DNA of 42,530 bases from contig DATKMQ010000141.1 in NCBI GenBank assembly GCA_035541755.1, positions 1-42,530 on the forward strand, read 5' to 3'. Both the position numbers and the translations under genes were made by a program. Source of the DNA: Syntrophorhabdaceae bacterium. GTDB taxonomy: Bacteria > Desulfobacterota > Syntrophorhabdia > Syntrophorhabdales > Syntrophorhabdaceae. This document shows positions 16,792 through 24,725 of this stretch, piece by piece. The notes under the pieces are model-generated. The model was not told the origin of the DNA. It did not search any database and worked only from the letters and a program-made list of their open reading frames with translations. How positions within the stretch are numbered: position 1 is the first letter of the stretch; each line of letters begins with the position of its first letter.

Positions 16792-17005
16792 CCGGACCAT
16801 TGCCAAGGGCACAACATGGAGTATGGTGGGAACGGTATCCGAGGGAGAAGTCTACAAATCCAAAGACCAGGTTCTTACCGTAGAGTGTTCAAACATCCAC
16901 GAGGCCTATTTGGTAGTATCTCAGGGATCTCTCGTGGGATTCTATCTTCCGGTTGAAAAGGGATTTGTTAAGCTGCCTGAACCAATTGCACTCAATATAG
17001 AATAG
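16622..17005 (+). CDS. Exported small protein of unknown function
   Basis: The 127-residue product has an N-terminal signal sequence (KIACVVALIGTVLSASC) ending at a cysteine. The lipobox is imperfect (SAS before C), so it could be a lipoprotein or a signal peptidase I substrate. The rest has alternating beta-type sequence and two further cysteines (residues about 54 and 89) that might form a disulfide. GGGGGAG precedes the ATG. It is followed 13 nt later by another lipoprotein gene and probably shares its transcript. Confidence 0.65.
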   Translation: MSKIACVVALIGTVLSASCAFDLAHVSFSPTALTPKSDKSFRVATKTTTNGAPCGYNRTIAKGTTWSMVGTVSEGEVYKSKDQVLTVECSNIHEAYLVVSQGSLVGFYLPVEKGFVKLPEPIALNIE

Positions 17006-17018
17006 GGAGGAGGCCCTA

Positions 17019-17477
17019 ATGAAGAAGACAAAAAGCTTTTTCCTGTTGCTGGTTGTCCTGTCTTCGCTGGCCGGTTGCGCGACTTCCGGTCCGAAATACT
17101 CCGAGTACAAGGCCCAGATACCGGCATCAAATCCCGACCTCGGAAGGATCTATTTTTACAGAGCATCGGCATTGGGCGCTGCCGTGAGACCGAATGTAGT
17201 TCTCAACAACGAAGTGGTTGGCGAAGCGATATCGCATGGGTTCTTTTACGTAGACAGGGCACCTGGCGAGTATGTAGCGGTGACTTCCACCGAAGTAGAG
17301 CGAAAGGCGAGTTTTACTTTGGAGAAGAACCAGACGCGTTACATACGGTTGAGTATCAGCCTGGGTTTCTTTGTCGGTCATGTTTATCCAGAGTTGGTTG
17401 ACGAATCGGACGCTTTGCCTGAGATAGCCGATTGTAGGTTTACCGGTCAAATGACAAGCGGGCAGAATCAGAAATAG
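17019..17477 (+). CDS. DUF2846-like lipoprotein
   Basis: The 152-residue protein has a clear type II signal, FFLLLVVLSSLAGC, with lipobox SLAGC at about residues 16-20. After it comes GRIYFYRASALGAAVRPNVVLNNE, then DRAPGEYVAVTSTEVERKASFTL, which resembles DUF2846 (PEGA-like) lipoproteins. These are probably outer-membrane-attached; their function is not known. The ribosome binding site GGGAGGAGG is strong. Confidence 0.75.
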   Translation: MKKTKSFFLLLVVLSSLAGCATSGPKYSEYKAQIPASNPDLGRIYFYRASALGAAVRPNVVLNNEVVGEAISHGFFYVDRAPGEYVAVTSTEVERKASFTLEKNQTRYIRLSISLGFFVGHVYPELVDESDALPEIADCRFTGQMTSGQNQK

Positions 17478-17805
17478 GACTGGTTGGACCGAGGCCGGCC
17501 TTCCAATCACTTAAACGATCTCGTCGAGTCATTTGTTTATCGTTGACCGCTCATTAGAGCCTATTGTTTCGGGAGAGGAGCCCCCGGGGTGAGCCGCGCC
17601 TTTCAATTGTTCTATAAATATGCCACTGGTATGGGCGCCATGGCAGGCCGAATCTCCGCTATTAACGCGAATCCTCATTTTACCAATATTTATTAGAGTA
17701 CCAGATTTCAAACTGCAATTTTTACGTATTTATAATTGCCAATTATGCGCATGCCCTGTATGATAGGATTGTATGGCACATTGCCAGTGAGACAGGGAGG
17801 ACGAG
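17478..17805 (+). other. Intergenic region with a promoter
   Basis: About 330 nt with no coding frame of note. The only clear element is a promoter-like pair TTGCCA (17736-17741) and TATGAT (17759-17764) with 17-nt spacing, about 40 nt before the gene at 17806. Confidence 0.5.
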
Positions 17806-18138
17806 ATGTCGAACGCGGAGATATATTGGACCGGTGCATCCGGAAAAAAGTACAGATATTGGTCTAAAGACCTTCCCTATTATTGTGATCCCGAGCAAAA
17901 GGGAAACTACATCTTTGCCAAGATTGTTGATGGAGCATGGGTCCCTATCTACATCGGTCAGGGTGATATAGGCGTTGGAGTAAATGACGAGACGCATTAC
18001 TGGTGTGCCACAACCAGAGGCGCCACTCACGTTCATGTTCATACAAAGAGTTCAGAAAAGGGCCGCATATCAGAAGAACAGGACCTATTGAGGGCGCACC
18101 CATGTGTATATGCGCCTACCGGCTGTAATCAGAAATGA
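17806..18138 (+). CDS. GIY-YIG-nuclease-like small protein, probably degenerate
   Basis: The 110-residue protein opens with EIYWTGASGKKYRYW. It then has GNYIFAKIVDGAWVPIYIGQ (about residues 33-52), resembling the two strands of a GIY-YIG domain, and RGATHVHVHTKSS, SEEQDLLRAHPCVYAPTGCN in the later part. The helix that normally carries the catalytic arginine right after YIG reads GDIGVGVND, with no arginine, so nuclease activity is doubtful. The conserved acidic residue in SEEQDLL is retained. Ribosome binding site AGGGAGG. Family assignment is from memory of pattern. Confidence 0.55.
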   Translation: MSNAEIYWTGASGKKYRYWSKDLPYYCDPEQKGNYIFAKIVDGAWVPIYIGQGDIGVGVNDETHYWCATTRGATHVHVHTKSSEKGRISEEQDLLRAHPCVYAPTGCNQK

Positions 18139-18236
18139 GCCGTAGCAAAAGACCATTTGTTCACCTGCTGCCCGTTCAGTATGGGTCGTCGATACCAAGA
18201 GCCTGCTCTTTAGACATCAGGCAACTCACCCGGTGA

Positions 18237-18653
18237 TTATTTTCCGCCGGGCAGTTTTATCGCCTTGGCCGAGGCCGGAGTAAGGGCTTTGCCGTCGGAT
18301 TTAACGCCGTTAGCCTCGAGGGCGAAGGAAATAATGTCGAGATATTCCTTGCTCTTCAAGCTGCCAGGCTTGTCCCCGGGCATCTGTTTCCGCGCAACAT
18401 CATAGACTTGACGCACGTCCTTCATTCCTGGCAGGAATCCGGGACCAACCAGTCGAGGAGCCTGCGCCCCCGCAAGTTTGCCGAATTGAGCAGGGACTGC
18501 TCCCCCCTCACCGCCGGCGCCATGGCAGGCTGCACAGTATTTGACGTAAAGTTCCTTTCCGCTGGACGCCTGATCGGTAGTATATGCGAAAGCAGCTACC
18601 ACCAAGACGATGCCGGTGAGAATTGCACATGAAAGCGTTAATGCTCTTTTCAT
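18237..18653 (-). CDS. Periplasmic monohaem cytochrome c
   Basis: The 138-residue protein has a signal peptide (LTLSCAILTGIVLVVAAFAY), then the haem motif CAACH in LYVKYCAACHGAGGEGG. A downstream methionine in RKQMPG is the likely sixth ligand, followed by YLDIISFAL, a class I cytochrome c (cytochrome c-555/CccA-like) layout. It would carry electrons in the periplasm; the partner is not shown by neighbours. AAGGAGG precedes the ATG on the - strand. Confidence 0.88.
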   Translation of the reverse strand: MKRALTLSCAILTGIVLVVAAFAYTTDQASSGKELYVKYCAACHGAGGEGGAVPAQFGKLAGAQAPRLVGPGFLPGMKDVRQVYDVARKQMPGDKPGSLKSKEYLDIISFALEANGVKSDGKALTPASAKAIKLPGGK

Positions 18654-18885
18654 AATCCGCTACCTCCTTCATTTTCTCAGGCTATAGACTGACGCGGCAG
18701 GATACTTGGGACTTGGGTCCAAAGCCCCGGCCGCTTCCTTTCCCCTTAAGTCTTCTTCTAACCATCCTGCCTTAAACCGTCAAGGGACACCACCAAAGGT
18801 TGGAGTCTTAGGCTCGCCTCAAGGGTTTCTCCGGACCGCATACTCCCCCACTCTCATCGCCGAGCTCGGTTTCCCTGCCACCGGT

Positions 18886-19089
18886 TCAATAGACGACCGG
18901 TTCCTTCTCGGGTGGGCCTTCTAACATGCTGGCCTTGAATACATTTCTCTGTAAGTCTTTTCTGTCATCGAACCAGACGCATTGGATGCCATCTTTGAGG
19001 CCGGCCGTATGAATGCCTGTCTTTTCAACAGTCATTACTGGTCCTCCACTTTTTAACCGAACTTTTTGACCTTCTTGAAATTCGCTCAT
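18886..19089 (-). CDS. DUF2158 (YodC-like) small protein
   Basis: The 67-residue protein has the DUF2158 pattern: FQEGQKVRLKSGGPVMTVEK near the N-terminus and IQCVWFDDRKDLQRNVF near the C-terminus. It is an SH3-like small cytoplasmic protein of unknown role, often proposed to be regulatory. AAGGAGGAA lies 9 nt before its ATG. It is isolated, with no operon partner. Confidence 0.85.
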   Translation of the reverse strand: MSEFQEGQKVRLKSGGPVMTVEKTGIHTAGLKDGIQCVWFDDRKDLQRNVFKASMLEGPPEKEPVVY

Positions 19090-19467
19090 TCTTCATTTCC
19101 TCCTTTTTGGTTCCTTGTCTGTGCGTCTTTCCCGGGGCTTGCGTGTGGTTCTGTTCACCCCGGGCCATTAAGCTCCCTCTTATTTCCTGCCCTGATTGCA
19201 TCTGTAACCATCCAGCGTGGAATCGTCAAGAGGATGTACACCGGATCACGGCGCAAAACGCCCGTCAATCCTTCGCTTGCCCACCCTGAGCGCAGTCATT
19301 CTTGATTCTGCACGTTCAAAACGTGTTGCAAAAAATTCCTGAAAATATGAGAATAGCTTGGTACCTTGAGGTAGACAGAATGCTACGGTGCAGGTCTCAT
19401 ACCGCGAGAAAAAAGATACGGCCCGACAAGTTGCACTGCCTCTCTTCACGAAGGAGAATCATGTAGC
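19090..19467. other. Intergenic region between divergent genes
   Basis: About 380 nt separating the DUF2158 gene from the + strand gene at 19468. No convincing coding frame was found. Promoters for both genes should lie here, but I see only weak matches (for example TTGCAA near 19325). AAGGAG at 19451-19456 is the ribosome binding site of the + gene. Confidence 0.4.
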
Positions 19468-20166
19468 ATGGAAACAAAGGAAATCATGTACTATGAGGAG
19501 CCTGGTCCATCTAACACGGACCAAATCCTCGAACTGGCAAGAAAGAGGGTAGAGGCCCTGGGAATACGTCATGTGATTATGGCGGCGCAAACAGGGTTTG
19601 CCGTGAAGAAGTTTCTGGGACTCGCACGCGGTTTGGACGTAAACATTGTGGCGGTCACAAACGCAAAAGGTGCAAAAATGGCCGTCTCGAATCTGTACAG
19701 CAAGTACGAAGAGCCGAGGCGGATAAAAGAGGACTGCTTGAAGCAAAATGCTCAATACCTCCCGGTCAGCATATCAGACGAGGACCGTGCATGCTTTGAG
19801 CGGGAAGGTGTTAAGGTCTTCTATGTGCCGGATGTTTTCGGCATTGGCGGTCTTGGGCCGGAGGCGCGACGGGAGGCGACATCTAAGCTCAACCGTTTCC
19901 TTCCAGGGCACCTGAGACCCCTTGACATAGAGACGGGGGAGGATCTGTCTCTCTTTAACATCATAAGCATGGGATTTCGTGTGCTTGTGGGTATCACGGT
20001 GATCGCTGTAAACAACGGTTTGGTGCCGGAGGGTGAGACCGCACTTTCCATTGCCGGAACCGGCTTCGCCGGCGGAGGCGCAGACACGGCGGCTATTCTC
20101 AGGGTTGGCAGAACCGCCAGGGGCTGTCTGATAAGAGAAATACTCGGCTTCCCGAAACTCAAATGA
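19468..20166 (+). CDS. Pyruvate-kinase C-domain-like protein
   Basis: The 232-residue protein resembles the stand-alone family that has only the pyruvate kinase alpha/beta (C-terminal) domain: an N-terminal YYEEPGPSNTDQILELARKR, then IRHVIMAAQTGFAVKKFLGL, and a C-terminal GLVPEGETALSIAGTGFAGG. There is no catalytic barrel, so it is not a pyruvate kinase. Family members have no firmly known role. A 41-43 codon frame overlapping its stop by 4 nt lies downstream. Confidence 0.7.
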   Translation: METKEIMYYEEPGPSNTDQILELARKRVEALGIRHVIMAAQTGFAVKKFLGLARGLDVNIVAVTNAKGAKMAVSNLYSKYEEPRRIKEDCLKQNAQYLPVSISDEDRACFEREGVKVFYVPDVFGIGGLGPEARREATSKLNRFLPGHLRPLDIETGEDLSLFNIISMGFRVLVGITVIAVNNGLVPEGETALSIAGTGFAGGGADTAAILRVGRTARGCLIREILGFPKLK

Positions 20167-20291
20167 ACGATCGCCGCATGAGATACGAAAACCGTTTCTT
20201 GCGGCTCGCGGGTTTTGCTGGCGCGCACGTGTATGTGCCGGTGTCGGGGTGGGGCGGCCCCTTCGATACAAGAAAACTAAAGGGAGAATGA
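20163..20291 (+). CDS. Possible coupled 42-residue ORF
   Basis: An ATG inside an ATGA overlap with the preceding gene opens a frame that ends at TGA 20289-20291, two bases before the GTG of the GNAT gene. The product (MNDRRMRYENRFLRLAGFAG ... FDTRKLKGE) is not recognised. The overlap layout suggests coupling, but the length is short and no ribosome binding site is required or seen, so it may be chance. Confidence 0.25.
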   Translation: MNDRRMRYENRFLRLAGFAGAHVYVPVSGWGGPFDTRKLKGE

Positions 20292-20292
20292 C

Positions 20293-20931
20293 GTGAACGT
20301 TAAGATAAGAAATGAAATGGAGGAAGATTTTCGTGAAGTTGAGGAGCTAACGAGAGAGGCGTTCTGGAATCTATATTTCCCGGGATGCAACGAGCATTAC
20401 TTAGTCCACAGCATGAGGAATCATCAGGATTTTATAAGAGAGATGGATTTTGTTGCAGAGTACAGAGGTAAGATAGTGGGAAATATCATGTATACAAAAG
20501 CATGGTTGATTAACGAGAATGGGAAGGAAGAAGAGATTATAAGTTTTGGGCCGCTGAGCGTGCTGCCGAAATATCAACGCAGGGGCATCGGTACCGCATT
20601 GGTCAATCATACAAAAGAGATCGCTCTTAAAAAGGGCACAAAAGGCATCGTGATATATGGGGACCCGCACAATTACTGCAAACATGGCTTCAAAAGCGCC
20701 AAGGATCTCAATATCAGCGATATGAATGGGGAGTATCCTCATGGAATGCTCGCCCTCGAATTGGAAGAGGGGGCATTTGGAGGTGATAGATGGAAATTCA
20801 GATACAGCAACGCGTTTAATGTAAACGAACAGGAAGTTGAGATTTTTGACAAAACCTTTGAGATCAAAGAAAAGGGGTACAGGTATTCTCAGGATATTTT
20901 TTCAATCGCCTTTAGATCATATGTCAGGTGA
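20293..20931 (+). CDS. GNAT-family N-acetyltransferase
   Basis: The 212-residue protein has the GNAT fold: N-terminal IRNEMEEDFREVEELTREAF, the acetyl-CoA-binding motif A in SVLPKYQRRGIGTALVNHTK (about residues 95-114), and GIVIYGDPHNYCKHGFKSA, where the YYxRxGF-like segment is typical. It resembles predicted N-acetyltransferases of the YhbS type; the substrate is unknown. The GTG start follows AAAGGGAG with 6-nt spacing. Confidence 0.88.
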   Translation: MNVKIRNEMEEDFREVEELTREAFWNLYFPGCNEHYLVHSMRNHQDFIREMDFVAEYRGKIVGNIMYTKAWLINENGKEEEIISFGPLSVLPKYQRRGIGTALVNHTKEIALKKGTKGIVIYGDPHNYCKHGFKSAKDLNISDMNGEYPHGMLALELEEGAFGGDRWKFRYSNAFNVNEQEVEIFDKTFEIKEKGYRYSQDIFSIAFRSYVR

Positions 20932-21098
20932 CTCAAACATAGGCCAAGGTTTTTTCTTGCCTTAGTTCATGGTCGATGCTATTAATTATGCATACGTATC
21001 GGCCACGTGCAGTACTTTGGACTCCGCCATATTAGTCGCTCAAAGAGATGAAAATCTTTGTCACGGCGATACGGCGGATAAGACCGGTGGGGGACAGG

Positions 21099-21818
21099 AT
21101 GAACAAAAACAGATATCTTTTATGCCTTATTCTGATCTCTTTGGTGTCATATCCCCTGGTAGCCTTTTGCGATCCAGGGTACTTTAGGACATCTCCCCAG
21201 GCGGCAGAACGTGTGAAGGCGACCAAAACCCTGGGCATTCTCTTCATTGATATGAAGGTCTATGAACTGACGGCCGGAGGCATGCATGAACTCAAGGAAG
21301 ATTGGACCGGATCGGCGAGACACAATTTCTCCACCTCTCTTCAGACCGAGCTCAAAGACAGGCTCATAGAAGCGAAAGTGCTTGACGGAGAGAATCCCTC
21401 CGAAGAGATGGATGACGTTCAAGTGCTATACAAGGCTGTAAGGAGTGCAATCCTGACGCATACCTACGGTTCCGCCTTGAACTGGGATTTTTTCCCTGAA
21501 AAACTGGACCATTTCGATTACTCTCTTGGTCCCATCGAAGGGCTCCTTGCCCGGCTCAATGTAGATGGCCTGATTCTCGTGACGGCTGGCGACGAAGTCT
21601 CGACCGGAGGTAGAAAGACGCTTATGGTCGTGGGCGCTTTCACCGGCGTGCACCCTCGGTCAGGCATGACATGGGCCGACGCGGCGCTCGTGGACGGTTC
21701 CGGCTCGATACTCTGGTTCAGCGCGAATCCCGGCAAGGCCTACGATCTCAGGGAGCCCGATGATGTCTTTAGGCTCGTTGGCGGGCTATTCAAAGAATTC
21801 CCGGTCCCGAAGAAATGA
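21099..21818 (+). CDS. Exported protein of unknown function
   Basis: The 239-residue product has a signal sequence (NKNRYLLCLILISLVSYPLVAFC), possibly a lipoprotein as it ends in AFC. The mature part has GILFIDMKVYELTAGGMHEL, VDGLILVTAGDEVSTGGRK and SGMTWADAALVDGSGSILWF, which resembles an alpha/beta domain found in outer-membrane-associated lipoproteins. I cannot name the family. The ATG at 21099 is chosen because it starts the signal peptide and has GGGGGACAGG before it. An in-frame ATG at 21048 adds 17 unlikely residues. It overlaps the M48 gene by 4 nt. Confidence 0.72.
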   Translation: MNKNRYLLCLILISLVSYPLVAFCDPGYFRTSPQAAERVKATKTLGILFIDMKVYELTAGGMHELKEDWTGSARHNFSTSLQTELKDRLIEAKVLDGENPSEEMDDVQVLYKAVRSAILTHTYGSALNWDFFPEKLDHFDYSLGPIEGLLARLNVDGLILVTAGDEVSTGGRKTLMVVGAFTGVHPRSGMTWADAALVDGSGSILWFSANPGKAYDLREPDDVFRLVGGLFKEFPVPKK

Positions 21819-22954
21819 AGAATAGAGTAGTAATTGCCCTTGTATCGGCGATCATTGTGGGCTTCTCCGCCGGGATATCCTTGCCCACGCCGCCGGCTGT
21901 CGCACTGGACCAGGACGAAAAAATGCTCTGGTCTCAGGCTCAAGAGGAGCAGAGAAAGATCGCGCGTAGCGGTCTTGTCTATGAGGACGAAAACCTGACC
22001 GCCTATCTCAATAACGTTTTGACAAAGCTTCTGCCCGAAGGCGGTGTGCCGGGCATGAAGCCGAAGGTCGTCGTGCTGAAAAATCGTGCCATAAACGCCT
22101 TCACCTTTCCCGACGGCACCATCTATATCAATTCATGCATGCTCGCATTGATGGAAAACGAGGCGCAGCTCGCAGTCGTGCTTGCCCACGAGGCAATACA
22201 CGCTATCAACCATCACACGATCAAGGAATACCGGAACACGAAGAGCAAAACATCATTTTTGGCTTCAATCACGGTTGTCGGAGCATGGGTGGGCGCGGGT
22301 ATCTTCGGTGCAGTGGGAACCATGGCGGCTGTGACAGGCTATTCCAGGGCGCTCGAAACGGAGGCGGACATGGAGGGGCTCCCCATGGTTGTCAAGGCGG
22401 GATATGACCCGGCGGAGTCTATTGCCTTTTTCAGTTTACTGGAGGCCGAGGCCAAAGAGGAGAACGTGAAGGAGCCCTTCTTTTTCGGGAGTCATCCGCG
22501 GCTGCAAGAACGCAAGGGAAACTGCGAGGTCTTCATGAAATCGGCGGGAAACAAGGGCGGATCTACCAATCGGGAGGGTTTCGCAGAGGCCTTGAGCGAC
22601 ATTGTCTTCGATAGCGCCTGGCTTGAACTCAAGGCGGGCAGGTTCAATACAGCCAAAACCATGGCGGAACGGTATCGGGGCACGAAGGATGGCGACCCGA
22701 AGGCCTACTACCTTCTTGGTGAGATTTTCCGGCAGCGCGGGGACAAGGGAGATCAGGAGGCGGCCAGGGAGAACTATACGAAGGCCATTTTCCTCGATGA
22801 ATCCTATGGCGACCCCTACAAGGCCCTGGGGCTCATGAGCCTCAAGCTTAAAGAAAACGAAAACGCGCGGCGGTATTTTGGCGAGTACCTCGCGCGTTCG
22901 CCTGATACCAAAGACCGGGCCTATATCGAAGAATACCTGAAAGGACTCGAATAG
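21815..22954 (+). CDS. M48-family metalloprotease with tetratricopeptide-like tail
   Basis: The 379-residue protein has a signal peptide or anchor (VIALVSAIIVGFSAGISL), then a zinc metalloprotease domain with HEAIH (in VLAHEAIHAINHHTIKEY, about residues 125-142) and the third-ligand glutamate in ALETEADMEG. The C-terminal 120 residues (DSAWLELKAGRFNTAKTMAE ... YFGEYLARSPDTKD) look like tetratricopeptide repeats, as in BepA-type proteases. Expected role: periplasmic quality control of outer-membrane proteins. It is coupled by ATGA overlap to the upstream exported protein and followed by a lipoprotein. Confidence 0.9.
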   Translation: MKNRVVIALVSAIIVGFSAGISLPTPPAVALDQDEKMLWSQAQEEQRKIARSGLVYEDENLTAYLNNVLTKLLPEGGVPGMKPKVVVLKNRAINAFTFPDGTIYINSCMLALMENEAQLAVVLAHEAIHAINHHTIKEYRNTKSKTSFLASITVVGAWVGAGIFGAVGTMAAVTGYSRALETEADMEGLPMVVKAGYDPAESIAFFSLLEAEAKEENVKEPFFFGSHPRLQERKGNCEVFMKSAGNKGGSTNREGFAEALSDIVFDSAWLELKAGRFNTAKTMAERYRGTKDGDPKAYYLLGEIFRQRGDKGDQEAARENYTKAIFLDESYGDPYKALGLMSLKLKENENARRYFGEYLARSPDTKDRAYIEEYLKGLE

Positions 22955-22964
22955 CGGGGAGAAT

Positions 22965-23531
22965 ATGAAAAAGCTTGTCTTACTAGCAGCCCTTGTTTGC
23001 CTTACGAGTTGCGCCCCCCAGAGGCCCTGGATAAAGACCGAGAAGGTCTATACAAATCAGAGTCAGGGTTTTACCGTGGAGATGCCCGAGAACTGGATGA
23101 GGTCGAGTCAGAACGATTATCTTTTAGCCACCAGGGACGGATTTCCGCTCCAATCCATATATATACGCAGGTTCGACATCAAGCAAAATCCGCTGAAGAA
23201 TACCAAGAAGATTCTCCGAAAGGACATGCTGCCCCAGGAAGTGGCGGAAATAGTCCTCGACGACACGATTTCGGCGTCGTCGCTAAGCGACGTAAAGACC
23301 GAAGAGAATGTCCCGGTGACCATAAGCGGTGTTTCAGGATTCAGAATGGTTTACACGTTCCGGAATATTTCGGGACTCAGGATGAAGGCCGTGCTGTGCG
23401 GACGGTTAAAGGATGATTGGCTTCTGATCGTTCGCTATAGCGCGCCTGCAAGACACTATTTCGATATGGATGCCCCTACCTTCGAGAATGTCTTGAGGAC
23501 GCTCAAGGTGACGGATGAAGCTAAAAAGTAG
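22965..23531 (+). CDS. Lipoprotein of unknown function
   Basis: The 188-residue protein has a short lipoprotein signal, KKLVLLAALVCLTSC, with lipobox LTSC. The mature part contains NQSQGFTVEMPENWMRSS, and the rest is beta-rich with TFENVLRTLKV near the end, resembling PsbP/DUF1795-like domains. It follows the M48 gene by 10 nt with GGGGAG before its ATG, so the two are likely co-expressed and may act together at the envelope. Confidence 0.75.
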   Translation: MKKLVLLAALVCLTSCAPQRPWIKTEKVYTNQSQGFTVEMPENWMRSSQNDYLLATRDGFPLQSIYIRRFDIKQNPLKNTKKILRKDMLPQEVAEIVLDDTISASSLSDVKTEENVPVTISGVSGFRMVYTFRNISGLRMKAVLCGRLKDDWLLIVRYSAPARHYFDMDAPTFENVLRTLKVTDEAKK

Positions 23532-23560
23532 CACCTCATCCTAACCGAAGCCTTATATCC

Positions 23561-24304
23561 TTGGTGAGCAGAGAGTCGAAAGCTCAGAAAAGGACGTATC
23601 GATTGAAATACGAGGAAGACCGAGTCTCGATCCCGATTGGCGACAAAGACCGCACGTCAGGGATAATCTCATTGCCCGCAAAAATAGACAGACGCATGGG
23701 GGTCGTCATCGCCCATGGGGCCGGCAACGACATGAACACGCCCCTCGTCGCTTTTTTTGCGGATGGCCTGGCGCGAGCGGGTTATCCGGTATTGAGGTTT
23801 AACTTTCTCTACAAAGAGGACGGAAGGAGGGCCCCGGACAACGGGCAAACCCTGGCTAAAACATGGGCTGAAGCACTCTCGTACGCCAAAGGAAGATTGG
23901 AAGCAAAGGTCGATGTCTGGGTTGCAGCGGGGAAATCCATGGGAGGGAGGATAGCGGCTTTGATGGTGGCCGATGGGCTCCTTCCCGTTCATCGTCTGAT
24001 CTTTCTCGGGTATCCCCTGCACCCGGCAGGCGAGAGAGAAAAAGTGAGAGCGGCTGATCTCGACCGTATCAAAATTCCCATGCTCTTCTTTGCGGGAACG
24101 CGGGACCCTCTGTGCGACATGGCAGGACTCAAGGAGGTCTTACAACGAGTGACGGCCCCTCAGAGCTTTTTGTTATCGAAGGAGGGGACCACTCCTTTCA
24201 TGTTCCGAAGGCGCTTAACCAAACGGAAGAAGAAATCTTCACTCGCATCGTCGAGAAGAGCCTCACGTGGCTGGCAATGCCCGCATGATGCCCCCTATTC
24301 GTAA
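23561..24304 (+). pseudogene. Alpha/beta hydrolase (KANL3/Tex30-like), frameshifted
   Basis: The N-terminal 200 residues are a good alpha/beta hydrolase: VVIAHGAGNDMNTPL (oxyanion region), nucleophile elbow AAGKSMGGRIAAL and the acidic residue in FAGTRDPLCD. The reading frame is then lost: the open frame continues with FLLSKEGTTPFMFRR to 24304. A +1 base in the T run at 24167-24171 would restore VIEGGDHSFHVPKALNQTEE and an end at 24288, including the catalytic histidine. So this is either a real inactivation or a sequencing error. The start (TTG 23561 or GTG 23564) has no strong ribosome binding site. Confidence 0.85.
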
Positions 24305-24601
24305 TGCTTCCCAATCGCCCTGACGGTCCATGAAGATTAAGTTCTCCATTCGTTCCCGAACGGGAGAGCCCTTAAGTGCGCGCAGGTGTTTGGTGTTTCC
24401 CGACCACACTGTTGCCTGACGTAAACCTTGCCGCGTCATTTTGACTGGGGCAGGGCGTTACGGTCAACTATCTTCTGCCTGAAAAGAATGAGCCATATAA
24501 TCCGACAGGCATCTCTGTTACCCCCGATATCAGATTGTTGACAGGAGAATAGCGCCGAATCAAGGCGGGACGCACGAGCGGAAGAGGACGCTCATTTTTC
24601 C
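24305..24601. other. Intergenic region upstream of the GntR gene
   Basis: About 300 nt with no coding frame. A small GAGCG/CGCTC hairpin followed by five T residues (24579-24600) may be a weak terminator for the hydrolase transcript. The promoter and operator of the GntR gene begin directly after. Confidence 0.35.
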
Positions 24602-24630
24602 TTGACAAGGGTAAACGGCAGATGTATCGT
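24602..24630 (+). promoter_or_regulatory. Probable promoter of the GntR gene
   Basis: TTGACA at 24602-24607 is separated by 17 nt from TATCGT at 24625-24630. A perfect TATAAT at 24630-24635 is also present but with a 22-nt gap, so the exact -10 is uncertain. The leader to the ATG at 24726 is about 85-90 nt. Confidence 0.55.
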
Positions 24631-24634
24631 ATAA

Positions 24635-24654
24635 TTGGTCTGTGGTCAGACCAA
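24635..24654. promoter_or_regulatory. GntR/FadR-type operator overlapping the transcription start
   Basis: TTGGTCTGTGGTCAGACCAA has 8-bp arms around a TGGT centre. Inside it, TGGTCAGACCA (24643-24653) fits the TGGTnnnACCA form known for FadR-subfamily regulators such as FadR, PdhR and LldR. The position just downstream of the -10 is ideal for autorepression by the adjacent gene product. Two overlapping palindromes share the right arm. Confidence 0.65.
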
Positions 24655-24725
24655 AGACGGCAGATCGTACGAGCAGATCGACCAACGTACGTGATGTTAA
24701 CCGCATACGCGCAAGGAGAGTCATC

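Noticed and set aside
13911-24300. Genomic island with direct repeat of the tRNA 3' end
   Set aside because: I looked for a second copy of the tRNA-Gln 3' segment (around GGTTCAAATCC) downstream and did not find one; no integrase is present.
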